A stretch of 64,000 nt of DNA from the NCBI RefSeq assembly GCF_000190435.1, contig NC_015152.1:502458-566457 (forward strand), in the 5' to 3' direction. Made by a program: the position numbers and the translations under genes. Numbering within the stretch: the stretch's first letter is position 1; each line of letters begins with the position of its first letter. The notes below the pieces were generated by a model. The model saw only the letters and a program-made list of their open reading frames with translations, was not told the origin of the DNA and ran no database searches. This stretch comes from Sphaerochaeta globosa str. Buddy (GTDB taxonomy: Bacteria > Spirochaetota > Spirochaetia > Sphaerochaetales > Sphaerochaetaceae). Positions 33,640 through 42,600 of this stretch are shown here, piece by piece.

Positions 33640-35391
33640 ATGCAAACCATCTACCTATCTCACCTGCACGATCAAGCTTTTAGGGCGAAGTTCCACCAGA
33701 AGCAACTAGCTTGCGACCAGCTGGTCACGCTCACCGGTCGTACATCCATTCCCCTTGAAGGGCCATGGAGGCTGTGTCCCGACCAGTATGACACCTGCCT
33801 GAGGGCGGGATGGTACGCTTACACGGGCAAGGAAACAACGCCGGTTGACTGTGATTTTGAATTCTGGAAGGAAGTAATCGTTCCCTCGGTTTGGAATACC
33901 GAGCATGAGCCTTGGGAGTATTATGAGGGCAGCATGCTCTACCGGACGGAGTTTGCTTCCTCCCAAAAGGAGGGAACAAGAACCTTCCTGGTTTTCGAGG
34001 GAGTGGCAAATCGTGCCTATGTGTTCCTCAATGGAATCTACCTTGGGTTTCACGAAGGTGCCTCTACTCCTTTCAGTGTTGAGATAACCGCCTCTCTCCA
34101 GGATAGAAATACCCTGTTGGTTTGTGCCAACAACACACGAAGTGTTAGCTCTGTTCCTTCGGAGAATACCGATTGGTTCAACTATGGGGGTATCTACCGG
34201 CAGGTGCATCTGATGCAGGTTCCCCCTTCTTTCATCAGACATTGGTATGTACGGCTTCTCGATGCACACACCCTCGGTATCGATATTGAGCTTTCAGGCA
34301 TCCATGACAGTGTCCAAGTTGTTTGCAAGGAGCTTGGCCTTTCCCTCCTTCTTGCAGTACACGACCATACGGCTTCGGTCCAGGTTCCCTTTACCGGACA
34401 GGTTTGGGGTATCGAGAACCCCAAGCGATATACCTTTTGCCTGCAGTATGGACAGGACAGGGTGGAGGATACCATCGGACTGAGGACCATCGCGTGCAGG
34501 GGGAACCAGATTTTGCTCAATGAAAAACCAATATTCCTACGCGGTGTCTGCCTGCACGAGGACCACCCTGACTTTGGTCGCTACGTCAACGAGAACCTGG
34601 TACGAAGGAGCTTGGAGGATGCAAAGCTTCTGGGTTGCAATTGCATCCGTCTTTCCCACTATCCCCATCACCGCTACATGGCTGAAATAGCTGATGAGCT
34701 TGGCATGCTGCTTTGGGAAGAGCTTCCAGTCTATTGGGCGATTGCCTTCTCAGATCCTGCAGTACTCGCTGATGCGAAAAACCAGCTTTCCGAGTTGATT
34801 CTTCGGGATCGAAATCGCTGCAGTGTGATCATATGGTCGGTCGGCAATGAGAATCCTGATACTGATGAGCGTCTTGCATTCATGTCTTCTCTCGCCTCCT
34901 TGGCCCGCAGCCTCGACCCTTCAAGGCTTGTCGGTGCAGCGTGTTTGGTCAATGAGCATACGCTATGCATCCAGGACCGCTTGGAAGCTTGCTTGGATGT
35001 CATCGGGCTTAATGAGTACTACGGTTGGTATGACCCCGATATGGGCAAGTTGAAAATACTGCTTGAGCATTCGCTTAAGGACAAACCGGTATTGATCACC
35101 GAGTTCGGTGCAGGTGCAAAGGCCGGTTTCCACGATGCTGAGGCAGCCTTGTTCAGTGAAGAGCGGCAAGCCTTGTTTTACAAGCAGCAGTTTGTCTTGC
35201 TGCTCGGCAGTCCTACCGTTTCTGGTACTTTTCCTTGGCTTTTGTACGATTTTCGCTCCCCAAGGCGGATGAACAAGTACCAAGGCGGGTATAATCGCAA
35301 AGGCCTCATCGATCAGTCCCGCCGGCATAAGAAGCTTGCCTATGCGACGGTTCAGACTGAGTATAGGCGATTTAAAGAGCAAGGAAGGTAA
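33640..35391 (+). CDS. Glycoside hydrolase family 2 (beta-glucuronidase/beta-galactosidase type)
   Basis: 583 residues, cytoplasmic (no signal). Order: sugar-binding jelly roll (about 40-200, with NTDWFNYGGIYRQVHL), an Ig-like domain, then the TIM barrel from about 290: RGVCLHEDHPDFGR, RLSHYPHH, WSVGNENPDTDERL with the acid/base Glu, and LITEFGAGA with the nucleophile Glu. Length and motifs suit the GH2 branch containing beta-glucuronidases. No SD: transcript predicted to begin at the ATG. A Gfo/Idh gene follows after 2 nt. Confidence 0.85.
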   Translation: MQTIYLSHLHDQAFRAKFHQKQLACDQLVTLTGRTSIPLEGPWRLCPDQYDTCLRAGWYAYTGKETTPVDCDFEFWKEVIVPSVWNTEHEPWEYYEGSMLYRTEFASSQKEGTRTFLVFEGVANRAYVFLNGIYLGFHEGASTPFSVEITASLQDRNTLLVCANNTRSVSSVPSENTDWFNYGGIYRQVHLMQVPPSFIRHWYVRLLDAHTLGIDIELSGIHDSVQVVCKELGLSLLLAVHDHTASVQVPFTGQVWGIENPKRYTFCLQYGQDRVEDTIGLRTIACRGNQILLNEKPIFLRGVCLHEDHPDFGRYVNENLVRRSLEDAKLLGCNCIRLSHYPHHRYMAEIADELGMLLWEELPVYWAIAFSDPAVLADAKNQLSELILRDRNRCSVIIWSVGNENPDTDERLAFMSSLASLARSLDPSRLVGAACLVNEHTLCIQDRLEACLDVIGLNEYYGWYDPDMGKLKILLEHSLKDKPVLITEFGAGAKAGFHDAEAALFSEERQALFYKQQFVLLLGSPTVSGTFPWLLYDFRSPRRMNKYQGGYNRKGLIDQSRRHKKLAYATVQTEYRRFKEQGR

Positions 35392-35393
35392 TC

Positions 35394-36539
35394 GTGCAAA
35401 CACTTAACGTGGCAATAATCGGTTGTGGGGGCATTGCAAAAGCCCACATTGAGGCATATCAGCTGCTCGGGCAGGGGTGCGTGATTCGTGCACTGTGTGA
35501 TATCTATCAGCAAAAAATGGAGAGTCTGAAAGAACACTACCTGCTAGGCGATGTTTTCATGACGGAGGACTATCATCAGTTGCTCAAGGACGATGATATT
35601 CAGCTGGTATCGGTGTGCCTGCCTCCTTCCTTGCATTGCCAGATTTCGGTAGATTGTCTTCTGGCAGGCAAGCATGTTCTTTGCGAAAAGCCTATGGCTC
35701 CCTCCCTCAGCGAGTGCGACCTGATGATGCAGGCGGAGCAAAAAAGCGGGAAGCTACTCTCAATCGTAGCCCAGAACCGCTTTAAGACCGATGCCATGCG
35801 CATGAAAACCCTGTTTGAGGAGGGTAAGCTAGGCAAGGTCTTGTTGGCCCGTGTCAACTCGATGTGGTGGCGTGGTACCAAGTATTACGACCTCTGGTGG
35901 CGTGGAACCTATGAGATGGAAGGGGGTGGATGCACGCTCAACCATGCTGTACACCAGATCGATATCCTGTTGTGGCTGCTGGGCATGCCTAAGAGCGTCT
36001 ACTCGGTAATGGCCAATGTAGGCCATCCGAATTCGGAGGTCGAGGATGTCTCCCTTTCCCTTCTTTCCTACGAAGGAATGCTTGCCCAGATTGATACTAG
36101 CTTGGTCGACCATGATGAGAAGCAGGAGTTCTTCTTTGCCTGTGAGAAAGCTTCTGTTGGTATTCCTTGGATGCTGAAGGCATGCAAACAAAGGCCCAAT
36201 GGATTTTTGGACCCGAATCCCGAGCAGGAAGAGACCCTGCAATCATATGTGCAAAGCCTGCCGGAACTCGATACGCAGCGGCATGCAGCCCAAATTGAGG
36301 ATGTAGTGCATGCCATTCTCCAGCGAAAAGCGCCTTTGGTTACCTCACAGGATGGACGTAATGCCATTGAACTCATCAGCGCGATGTATAAAAGTGCAAC
36401 CTTTGCCCAGAACGTAATGCTTCCTTTGCAACCGGATGATCCCTTCTATACCCAAGAGGGATTGCAGAAGTACGCAATACGATATCACAAGAAGCAAAAG
36501 TCGATGGAAAACCTGGAGGATGCAGAGATTACCCTGTAA
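35394..36539 (+). CDS. Gfo/Idh/MocA-family sugar oxidoreductase
   Basis: 381 residues. Rossmann loop IIGCGGIAKAHIEAY at the N-terminus, then LCEKPMAPS (EKP, with the catalytic Lys) and GGGCTLNHAVHQIDILLWLLG, the substrate-site segment of the C-terminal domain. It oxidises or isomerises a sugar with NAD(P). GTG start at 35394 with AAGGAAGG upstream. Co-transcribed with the GH2 glycosidase, so it probably acts on the released sugar or uronic acid. Confidence 0.85.
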   Translation: MQTLNVAIIGCGGIAKAHIEAYQLLGQGCVIRALCDIYQQKMESLKEHYLLGDVFMTEDYHQLLKDDDIQLVSVCLPPSLHCQISVDCLLAGKHVLCEKPMAPSLSECDLMMQAEQKSGKLLSIVAQNRFKTDAMRMKTLFEEGKLGKVLLARVNSMWWRGTKYYDLWWRGTYEMEGGGCTLNHAVHQIDILLWLLGMPKSVYSVMANVGHPNSEVEDVSLSLLSYEGMLAQIDTSLVDHDEKQEFFFACEKASVGIPWMLKACKQRPNGFLDPNPEQEETLQSYVQSLPELDTQRHAAQIEDVVHAILQRKAPLVTSQDGRNAIELISAMYKSATFAQNVMLPLQPDDPFYTQEGLQKYAIRYHKKQKSMENLEDAEITL

Positions 36540-36543
36540 GGTT

Positions 36544-37320
36544 TCAGGCTTCCACTCCCCAGATTTCCAGCTGGGTAAGGGCCGGGAAGGGGGAAGGGTC
36601 ATCCTCAGCTTTCTTTAGGTCATGGAGGGTGATGCTTGTCACTACTTTTGCCTTGATCGGAAAGCGTTGGGGAAGCTCCTCCTTCTTCAGCGGCAATCTA
36701 TAGGTCTCTCCCTCGTTGTCGGTTATTGAAGCCTGGGTCCACCAGCTGTCATGCGGCCAGTCGGCACGCAGGGTCAGCCGTATTTCATCCATGCGAACCG
36801 GTCTGCCGAAATCAAGACGAAGCTCAGCCTTGGGGTCGCGGTTTATCCCCCAGCTTTCAAAAGGATACTCCCCGTGGCTGTGGTTGGCGAAGTTCCCATC
36901 GATGGCATTGCGTGCAGCAAACACCATTTCCCCGCGTGTTTCCACATTGGCTTTTGCATGAGGGAACAGGCCAATGGTGTGGTGATGGTCGTAGGGGTTG
37001 AGGGCAAGGTTTCTGCGTCCGGGTTGCTCCACTTTGGAAAGGGTGAGCAGGTGCATGCTACCCATGAAAGCTTGGGCAGGATAGCAGGTACGAAGTGCAG
37101 GCAGCAATGGGATGGCATACCGGGCTTCTTGCTGCAGGTAGACTATATGGGCTCCCAGGGCTTCATCCAGCTGGACCTGATAGAGGCCGCTTTGTCTGAC
37201 GTGGATGACGATCTGGTCTCCCTCGTTGTACGGGGATGGGTGCACTAAGGCAACTCCATACCCACTCTCTACGCTACGACGGATAACGGCCTCATCCTTG
37301 TCCAGAATTACAATGTGCAT
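36544..37320 (-). CDS. Uncharacterised protein with C-terminal galactose-binding-like domain
   Basis: 258 residues, no signal peptide. The N-terminal 90 residues look beta-rich (IVIHVRQSGLYQVQLD, EARYAIPLL). The C-terminal half has the pattern of a discoidin/F5-8 jelly roll: NAIDGNFANHSHGEYPFESWG, then AELRLDFGRPVRMDEIRLTLRA, VTSITLHDL and LTQLEIWG. These folds bind sugars; no catalytic residues stand out. SD GGAGGAAG precedes ATG 37320. It lies tail to tail with the Gfo/Idh gene, 4 nt apart, so it likely belongs to the same sugar locus. Function unknown. Confidence 0.65.
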   Translation of the reverse strand: MHIVILDKDEAVIRRSVESGYGVALVHPSPYNEGDQIVIHVRQSGLYQVQLDEALGAHIVYLQQEARYAIPLLPALRTCYPAQAFMGSMHLLTLSKVEQPGRRNLALNPYDHHHTIGLFPHAKANVETRGEMVFAARNAIDGNFANHSHGEYPFESWGINRDPKAELRLDFGRPVRMDEIRLTLRADWPHDSWWTQASITDNEGETYRLPLKKEELPQRFPIKAKVVTSITLHDLKKAEDDPSPFPALTQLEIWGVEA

Positions 37321-37362
37321 CTGCTTCCTCCTACGTGCGTACTATAGCATATGCATACTGAC

Positions 37363-37391
37363 TTGACAGCAGGCTTTTGTTCGTCCATGGT
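37363..37391 (+). promoter_or_regulatory. Promoter giving a leaderless start for the metallohydrolase gene
   Basis: TTGACA (37363-37368), 17 nt, CATGGT (37386-37391, 3/6). +1 falls on the A of ATG 37398. Confidence 0.5.
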
Positions 37392-37397
37392 TATGGT

Positions 37398-38081
37398 ATG
37401 AATTGTACATATTTAGGTCATAGCACCTTTTTGCTCGAAACAGAAGAAGTGTTGCTCCTTTTCGATTACACCGGAGGGCCGCTGAACCTCCCCGATGGAA
37501 AGAAGAGCTTGCTGGTGTTTGCCAGCCACCGCCATGGGGACCACTTCAGTGATGCCATTTTCTCACTGGCACAAAGGGAAGGGAAAACGGTGTTCATTCT
37601 CTCCTCCGATATTGCCACCCACCTTGTACCGGCACATGTGCAGGTTCGCTGGATGGGACCGTACGAGGAGCTAACTATAGAGAATGTGGCACTCAGAACG
37701 CTGAAGTCTACCGATGAGGGTGTTGCTTTTGTCCTGCAGGTGGGGGAAAAGACCCTCTACTATGCAGGGGACTTGAACCACTGGCACTGGGAGGGTGAAA
37801 GCGAGGCGTATAACAAGCAGATGCAGCATGATTACCACACCGAGCTCAGACTGCTTCCTTCCAAGCTCGACCTTGCCTTTGTTCCGGTGGATCCAAGACT
37901 TGGCCGGTTCTATAGCCTTGGGGCAAAAGATTTGGCAACAAGGGTCACGGTGAAAACCCTCGTTCCGATGCATTTCTGGAAGGATAGCTCAGTGTGTGCA
38001 AAGCTTGCCAAGGAACTTGACCTTTTGGTTGGAGAGGTTGTATTGCTTACAAACGATATCACTACGTGGAGGATTCAATGA
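37398..38081 (+). CDS. Metallo-beta-lactamase-fold hydrolase
   Basis: 227 residues. The metal motif SHRHGDH (HxHxDH) is near residue 45, followed by YYAGDLNHWH and MHFWKD for the remaining ligands. It resembles the UlaG/YtkL-type cytoplasmic metallohydrolases; the substrate is unknown. No SD before ATG 37398; an in-frame upstream codon at 37377 lies in the promoter and is rejected. Overlaps the glyoxalase gene by 4 bp. Confidence 0.8.
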   Translation: MNCTYLGHSTFLLETEEVLLLFDYTGGPLNLPDGKKSLLVFASHRHGDHFSDAIFSLAQREGKTVFILSSDIATHLVPAHVQVRWMGPYEELTIENVALRTLKSTDEGVAFVLQVGEKTLYYAGDLNHWHWEGESEAYNKQMQHDYHTELRLLPSKLDLAFVPVDPRLGRFYSLGAKDLATRVTVKTLVPMHFWKDSSVCAKLAKELDLLVGEVVLLTNDITTWRIQ

Positions 38082-38449
38082 AGTTTAGCTTTGTTCATAA
38101 TAATTTCAATGTTACCGATCTGGATACATCGCTTGCTTTCTATAAAGAGGCTTTGGGCTTGGTCGAAGTGAGGCGTAAGATTGCTACCGATGGTTCCTTC
38201 ATTCTCGTTTTCCTTGGCGATGGGGTTTCCAAGCATCAGTTGGAGCTGACTTGGCTGAGGAACTGGGAGAAAGGCACGTATAATCTTGGCGATAATGAGT
38301 TCCACTTGGCCTTCGATGTTGATGATATGGATAGCGCTCGGGCAAAGCATCGGGAAATGGGATGCATCTGCTACGAGAACATCAATATGGGCATCTATTT
38401 CATCGTAGACCCAGATGGTTACTGGTTGGAGATTGTTCCCAAGAAGTAA
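38078..38449 (+). CDS. Glyoxalase I-like protein (VOC superfamily)
   Basis: 123 residues with two beta-alpha-beta-beta-beta halves: HNNFNVTDLDTSLAFYKEAL, QLELTWLRN, FHLAFDVDDMDSA and FIVDPDGYWLEIVP. The His/Glu metal ligands of lactoylglutathione lyase are at the expected places, so it may detoxify methylglyoxal, though the thiol partner is unknown. ATG 38078 overlaps the preceding stop (ATGA) and has GGAGG upstream. Confidence 0.82.
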   Translation: MKFSFVHNNFNVTDLDTSLAFYKEALGLVEVRRKIATDGSFILVFLGDGVSKHQLELTWLRNWEKGTYNLGDNEFHLAFDVDDMDSARAKHREMGCICYENINMGIYFIVDPDGYWLEIVPKK

Positions 38450-38450
38450 G

Positions 38451-38472
38451 CAAGGGACCTTTGCGTCCCTTG
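38451..38472 (+). other. Stem-loop after the glyoxalase gene
   Basis: CAAGGGAC-N6-GTCCCTTG, perfect 8-bp stem two bases after the stop codon, without a U tract. Possibly a weak terminator. Confidence 0.5.
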
Positions 38473-38537
38473 AGCTTCCTTGGTGAAAGTTCTATGCTTG
38501 GCCTCGATTCATATGCATGTGTGTGGGGGTAGGTGGG

Positions 38538-40166
38538 ATGCGTAAAGCTAATAATCTTAAACAAGCTTCATTTCTTACAGACTTGAAGCGTGAGTTCTCT
38601 TCATATTCGGCGGCCTCGTTTTCCAAGGACCTGCTGGCGGGTTTGACTGTCACTGCAGTTGCCCTGCCGCTGGCTCTTGCATTCGGGGTGAGTTCCGGTC
38701 TCGATGCAGCCAGCGGTCTGATTACTGCAATTCTGGCAGGTCTCATTATCGGGGCCTTGGGCGGAGCTTCCTTTCAGATTTCCGGACCAACCGGAGCCAT
38801 GGCTGCCATTCTGGTCAGCTTGGTTGTTCGTCATGGTACCGAAGGTGTCTTCATTGCAGGATTCTTGAGCGGGCTCATCCTGTTGGCAGCAGCGTATCTG
38901 AAAGTCGGTGCCTTGGTTTCCTATATCCCCAGCCCGGTTGTTACCGGCTTTACCAGCGGTATTGCCGTCATTATTGCGTTAGGGCAGATAGATAATTTCT
39001 TTGGTACTGCCAGCAGTGGTGAGGGAGCCCTTGCAAAACTGATTTCCTATACTTCATTGGGATTCCCCATCGATCTTGCTACCATGGCTTATGGTTTGTT
39101 TGTCGTTCTGCTCATGGTTCTCTGGCCCAAGAAGTGGAATGCACGATTCCCGGCAAGTCTTTTGGGTATTATCATCACCTTGGGTGTGCAGATGTTCCTG
39201 AATCTTTCGGTGAAGGAAGTAGGGATGATTCCCCGTTCCTTGATGGGAGAGAACAGGCTTCATATTTTTGAGCTTCCGATTAGAGAGCTGGCACAGTATA
39301 TATCCCCGGCAATTTCCATTGCAGCCCTTGGTATGGTTGAGAGTTTGCTGTGCGGCAGTTCGGCTGGAAAAATGAAGGGGGAGAAGCTGAATGCAACCCG
39401 TGAATTGTATGCCCAGGGCATCGGCAATGTCATCATTCCCTTTTTCGGAGGTATTCCTGCAACAGCAGCCATCGCCCGTACATCGGTGGCGATAAAGAGC
39501 GGGCAACAGACTCGCATAACCGGTATCATTCATGCTATCGGACTGCTGGCCTCCATGTTCCTGCTTTCTCCGTACATGAGCAGGATTCCTCTGGCTTCCT
39601 TGGCCGGGGTTCTCATGGTTACCGCCTGGAGGATGAATGAGTGGCACTCCATCCGCCAGATATTCTCCAAGAAGATCAAGACTTCGATGGCCCAATTCCT
39701 TATTACCATGGTGGCAACGGTCGTATTTGACCTGACCATCGCCATTCTCATCGGTCTGATTTTCTCCATGGTGATGTTCATCATCCGCAGTCACCACATT
39801 TCTATAGAGATTGATCCTGTCTCGGCAGAGCTCGGTACGTACGATGCAACGACAAAGGTCGTCTATGTCGATGGCTCACTGTTCTTCGGCAGTCAGGAAC
39901 AGTTGACAAAAACCGTGGAGAGCTTGCTTTCAGAGGGTGTGGGTCGCATTATCTTCAGCCTCAGAGGGGTAGCTACCATTGATCACAGTTCCATCAATGA
40001 GTTTGTGGAGATAGTGCATATGTGTAGGAAACAATCGGTGGATGTACTGTTTTGCGGTTTGCAACCTTCGGTGCAGTCGCTGATGAAGCGCCTGGATTTC
40101 TATGATCTTGTAGGTCAGGACAAATTCTTTTCCTCAGCGGTGACTGCCTTGGAGTCGCTTAGGTAA
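38538..40166 (+). CDS. SulP-family anion transporter with STAS domain
   Basis: 542 residues. About eleven to twelve membrane helices with the SulP signature region LLAGLTVTAVALPLALAFGV and QISGPTGAMAAILVSLV, then a cytoplasmic STAS domain from about 440 (VVYVDGSLFFGSQEQL, GVATIDHSSINEF). SulP proteins carry sulfate, bicarbonate or dicarboxylates; the substrate cannot be read off. ATG 38538 is chosen for the G-rich AGGTGGG just upstream. The 3' end overlaps the convergent AraC gene by 8 bp. Confidence 0.88.
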   Translation: MRKANNLKQASFLTDLKREFSSYSAASFSKDLLAGLTVTAVALPLALAFGVSSGLDAASGLITAILAGLIIGALGGASFQISGPTGAMAAILVSLVVRHGTEGVFIAGFLSGLILLAAAYLKVGALVSYIPSPVVTGFTSGIAVIIALGQIDNFFGTASSGEGALAKLISYTSLGFPIDLATMAYGLFVVLLMVLWPKKWNARFPASLLGIIITLGVQMFLNLSVKEVGMIPRSLMGENRLHIFELPIRELAQYISPAISIAALGMVESLLCGSSAGKMKGEKLNATRELYAQGIGNVIIPFFGGIPATAAIARTSVAIKSGQQTRITGIIHAIGLLASMFLLSPYMSRIPLASLAGVLMVTAWRMNEWHSIRQIFSKKIKTSMAQFLITMVATVVFDLTIAILIGLIFSMVMFIIRSHHISIEIDPVSAELGTYDATTKVVYVDGSLFFGSQEQLTKTVESLLSEGVGRIIFSLRGVATIDHSSINEFVEIVHMCRKQSVDVLFCGLQPSVQSLMKRLDFYDLVGQDKFFSSAVTALESLR

Positions 40167-41022
40167 AACGGCTGGTAAATATCCGCTGGTACTGTTTGGG
40201 GCTCATTGCCATGACCTTGCGGAATTGGCGGGAAAAGTAATTGGGGTCCTTGAAGCCGCAAGCTTCGCTGACTTGTCCCATCGAGAGCCCTCTCTCCTGG
40301 ATGAGCGAGCAAGCATACGCGATACGTTTATGGATGTGGAACTCAATCGGCGAAAGCCCGGTACTCTGCTTGAAACAACGATTGAGCGTGCTGGTGCTCA
40401 TATTTGCAATAATCACAAGGTCCTCGGTAGTGAGGGCCTTGTCCAAGTTTCCATCCATGTAAGAGATGACTTCCCAAAGCCTGCGGGCGTTTTGGTTGGT
40501 TTCCCGGGGTATCTGATCGTAAATGCGCGAGATTTGGACAAGCAGTTCAACCAGATACGCGTAGGCGAGGGTTTTGGAGCCCGAGCCGAAGCTTTGGTCG
40601 TCTGCTTCCTTTTCCATGAGCTGGACCAAGGGAATGAGCTCGGCGATCTGGGAAGGGGAGAGGGTGAGTCCCTCGATGTGTTCGGATTGCATGAAAATGG
40701 CACAGAACCCCGGCAGTTCGGTTAAATCCAAGGCATGGCGGGTTATGAGGTTCCTTCCATACAGAATATTGTACAACACGAGGTTTTCCACATCCTTGTA
40801 CCCATGTTCGACACCGGGCGGAATGAAGAGTACCGAACCTTCTCGCAGCGGCATCTGTTCATCGGCCGTAAAGTTGATCCCTCTTCCGCTGATAACGATA
40901 ACCAATTCATGAAACTCATGGCTATGAAGCCGGTACGGTAGCTCGGGGTCGCGCTTGATTACCTTCAGTTGCATAGTTGGCTCGTAGAAGAACGAATTTT
41001 CGGTAAGGATGGTTTCACTCAT
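40159..41022 (-). CDS. AraC-family regulator with cupin sensor domain (RhaR/RhaS type)
   Basis: 287 residues. N-terminal cupin (about 15-100: LPYRLHSHEFHELVIVISG, then VLFIPPGVEHGYKDVEN), C-terminal double HTH (about 185-285: TTEDLVIIANMSTSTLNRC and SMGQVSEACGFKDPNYFSRQ). It senses a sugar or related ligand. ATG 41022 is chosen because TTGACA-N17-AACCAT places transcription start on that base; ATG 41040 lies inside the promoter spacer. Possible targets are the sugar genes on either side. Confidence 0.85.
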   Translation of the reverse strand: MSETILTENSFFYEPTMQLKVIKRDPELPYRLHSHEFHELVIVISGRGINFTADEQMPLREGSVLFIPPGVEHGYKDVENLVLYNILYGRNLITRHALDLTELPGFCAIFMQSEHIEGLTLSPSQIAELIPLVQLMEKEADDQSFGSGSKTLAYAYLVELLVQISRIYDQIPRETNQNARRLWEVISYMDGNLDKALTTEDLVIIANMSTSTLNRCFKQSTGLSPIEFHIHKRIAYACSLIQERGLSMGQVSEACGFKDPNYFSRQFRKVMAMSPKQYQRIFTSRFT

Positions 41023-41028
41023 GCCGAA

Positions 41029-41057
41029 ATGGTTGTGCATCTTACCGTGTTTGTCAA
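41029..41057 (-). promoter_or_regulatory. Promoter giving a leaderless start for the AraC gene
   Basis: Minus strand TTGACA (41052-41057), 17 nt, AACCAT (41029-41034, 3/6 match); +1 is the A of ATG 41022. Confidence 0.5.
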
Positions 41058-41121
41058 GAACGCCTAGCAGACAGTTGTTCAGTTTGCTTTTGTGTGACAC
41101 ACTGGTTCTAGAGGTATTGCC

Positions 41122-41799
41122 ATGGATTTGTTGCTTGATACTGCTGATCTTGCAGAGGTGGAACATGCGCTTCACTACTATCCCATCAAGGGAGTCACCA
41201 CCAATCCAACGATGCTCTCCCGATTGGCCCAAACGCATGTGGTTTCGCATCTGAAAGCAATTCGAAGTGTAATCGGGGATGGTCGGGACTTGCATGTGCA
41301 GCTGATGGCACGTGATGAGAAAACCATGATCAGGGAAGCCCACCACCTCGTTTCTCAGTTGGGGGAGCGGACATTCATTGCTGTTCCGGTAACAGAGGTC
41401 GGTCTTTCGGTGATAAAGGAATTGTCCCAAGAAGGCCTTCTCATTACCGCTTCCACCGTCTTTTCCACAATGCAGGGCATTCTAGCCATGCTCAGCGGGG
41501 CACGCTATGTGGCTGTCTTCTATGATCGGATGCTGAACCTGGACATCGATGCTAGCAGGGTCATCAAGGAGTTGGCAGGGCTTTTGTGGACCAATACCAG
41601 TTCCACCCAGGTTCTGGCAGCAAGCTTTCGCAACATCGCTGAAGTGACCAACGCCTATGCAAGCGGGGCGGGCTGCTGCACAGTGAAACCTGAGCTTCTC
41701 TCCACCGGCCTTGCCATGCCTTCCATCAAAAAAGCGGTGCAGGACTTTGCCGATGACTGGCAGAAGGTGTACGGGGATAAGACGCTGTTGGATTTGTAG
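41122..41799 (+). CDS. Fructose-6-phosphate aldolase/transaldolase-like protein lacking the Schiff-base lysine
   Basis: 225 residues, the length of FsaA/TalC-type aldolases. The frame of the family is well kept: LLLDTADLAEVEHAL with Asp6, KGVTTNPTML, VPVTEVGLSVIKEL and TASTVFSTMQGILAMLSGA. The catalytic lysine, which lies in VK(V/I)PVT in active enzymes, is replaced: FIAVPVT here, with Ala87 in the lysine position. It therefore should not work as a Schiff-base aldolase unless another lysine takes over. SD AGAGG before ATG 41122. Convergent with the GNAT gene, 6 nt apart. Confidence 0.8.
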   Translation: MDLLLDTADLAEVEHALHYYPIKGVTTNPTMLSRLAQTHVVSHLKAIRSVIGDGRDLHVQLMARDEKTMIREAHHLVSQLGERTFIAVPVTEVGLSVIKELSQEGLLITASTVFSTMQGILAMLSGARYVAVFYDRMLNLDIDASRVIKELAGLLWTNTSSTQVLAASFRNIAEVTNAYASGAGCCTVKPELLSTGLAMPSIKKAVQDFADDWQKVYGDKTLLDL

Positions 41800-41805
41800 A
41801 CAGGC

Positions 41806-42594
41806 TTAGAATTTCATCATACCCCAACGTCCGATGGTCTCGAACCCCAGCCGGTGATAGATTGCACCAGCAAGTGGATTGCTGTAGAACAAGCAGAGAA
41901 AACTCAGACCATCGGTGAAGCATTGGGAGCACAGTCTGCTCATTACCTGTGAGGCATACCCCCGTTTGCGATAGGAAGGGTGGGTTGCCACCCCGATAAT
42001 CATGGCTCCGCTTTGGGTTTTCGCCGCAATATTTGCCATACAGACGAGCTGCCCATTATTGAAGATCCCAAACCCAAGGCAACCTTTTTCATACGTTTCC
42101 TTTGTTTGCTTGAGTTTTTCCGACTCGTGTTCAATGTAGGGTTTTGCGAACTCTTCTATCTGTTTATAGAGGTCAATAATTGCCTGGGCATCGCTCGGAC
42201 CAAGTTTGACAATGTCCCGGTCGGCAGAAGCTTCCATCTTAAATGTTTGTTTATTGAGTCTGCATAGGTACGTCCCTTGTACCTTACTGGCAGGAAAATA
42301 CTGCTGGATATCGAGCAAGAGGCTCTCTTTGGCGCTGAGGCAGAGCATGGTTTGCTTCTTAAGGAACTCAACAACCGGCTGCAAGTCAGGTTGGGCCTTG
42401 TTACTGGTGATCAGGAAGTTCTCATAGAATCGCAAGACAAGGCAATCCCAATCATCGCCGAAGGCATACAGATTCACCACATCGCTCTCGAGTCCATAGA
42501 GCTCTATATCTCCTTCGATGAAGAGATTGACTTCCTTCTCCCCAGCGATGTATTGCAGCACCGCCGGAATATCCTGGTTTGTTAAAACTTGCAT
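41806..42594 (-). CDS. GNAT-family N-acetyltransferase
   Basis: 262 residues. The C-terminal half is a GNAT domain: acetyl-CoA-binding motif A is GVATHPSYRKRGYASQVMS (R-x-x-G-x-A form), followed by FLCLFYSNPLAGAIYHRLGF. The N-terminal half (about 1-130) is a less conserved domain. Acceptor unknown. ATG 42594 has no SD; TATAGT ends 6 nt upstream, which predicts a leaderless transcript. Confidence 0.82.
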   Translation of the reverse strand: MQVLTNQDIPAVLQYIAGEKEVNLFIEGDIELYGLESDVVNLYAFGDDWDCLVLRFYENFLITSNKAQPDLQPVVEFLKKQTMLCLSAKESLLLDIQQYFPASKVQGTYLCRLNKQTFKMEASADRDIVKLGPSDAQAIIDLYKQIEEFAKPYIEHESEKLKQTKETYEKGCLGFGIFNNGQLVCMANIAAKTQSGAMIIGVATHPSYRKRGYASQVMSRLCSQCFTDGLSFLCLFYSNPLAGAIYHRLGFETIGRWGMMKF

Positions 42595-42600
42595 GTCGCT

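Noticed and set aside
41023-41430. N-terminal extension of the AraC regulator back to 41430
   Set aside because: The extension is antisense to the FSA-like gene, lacks any recognisable domain and lies upstream of the predicted transcription start.
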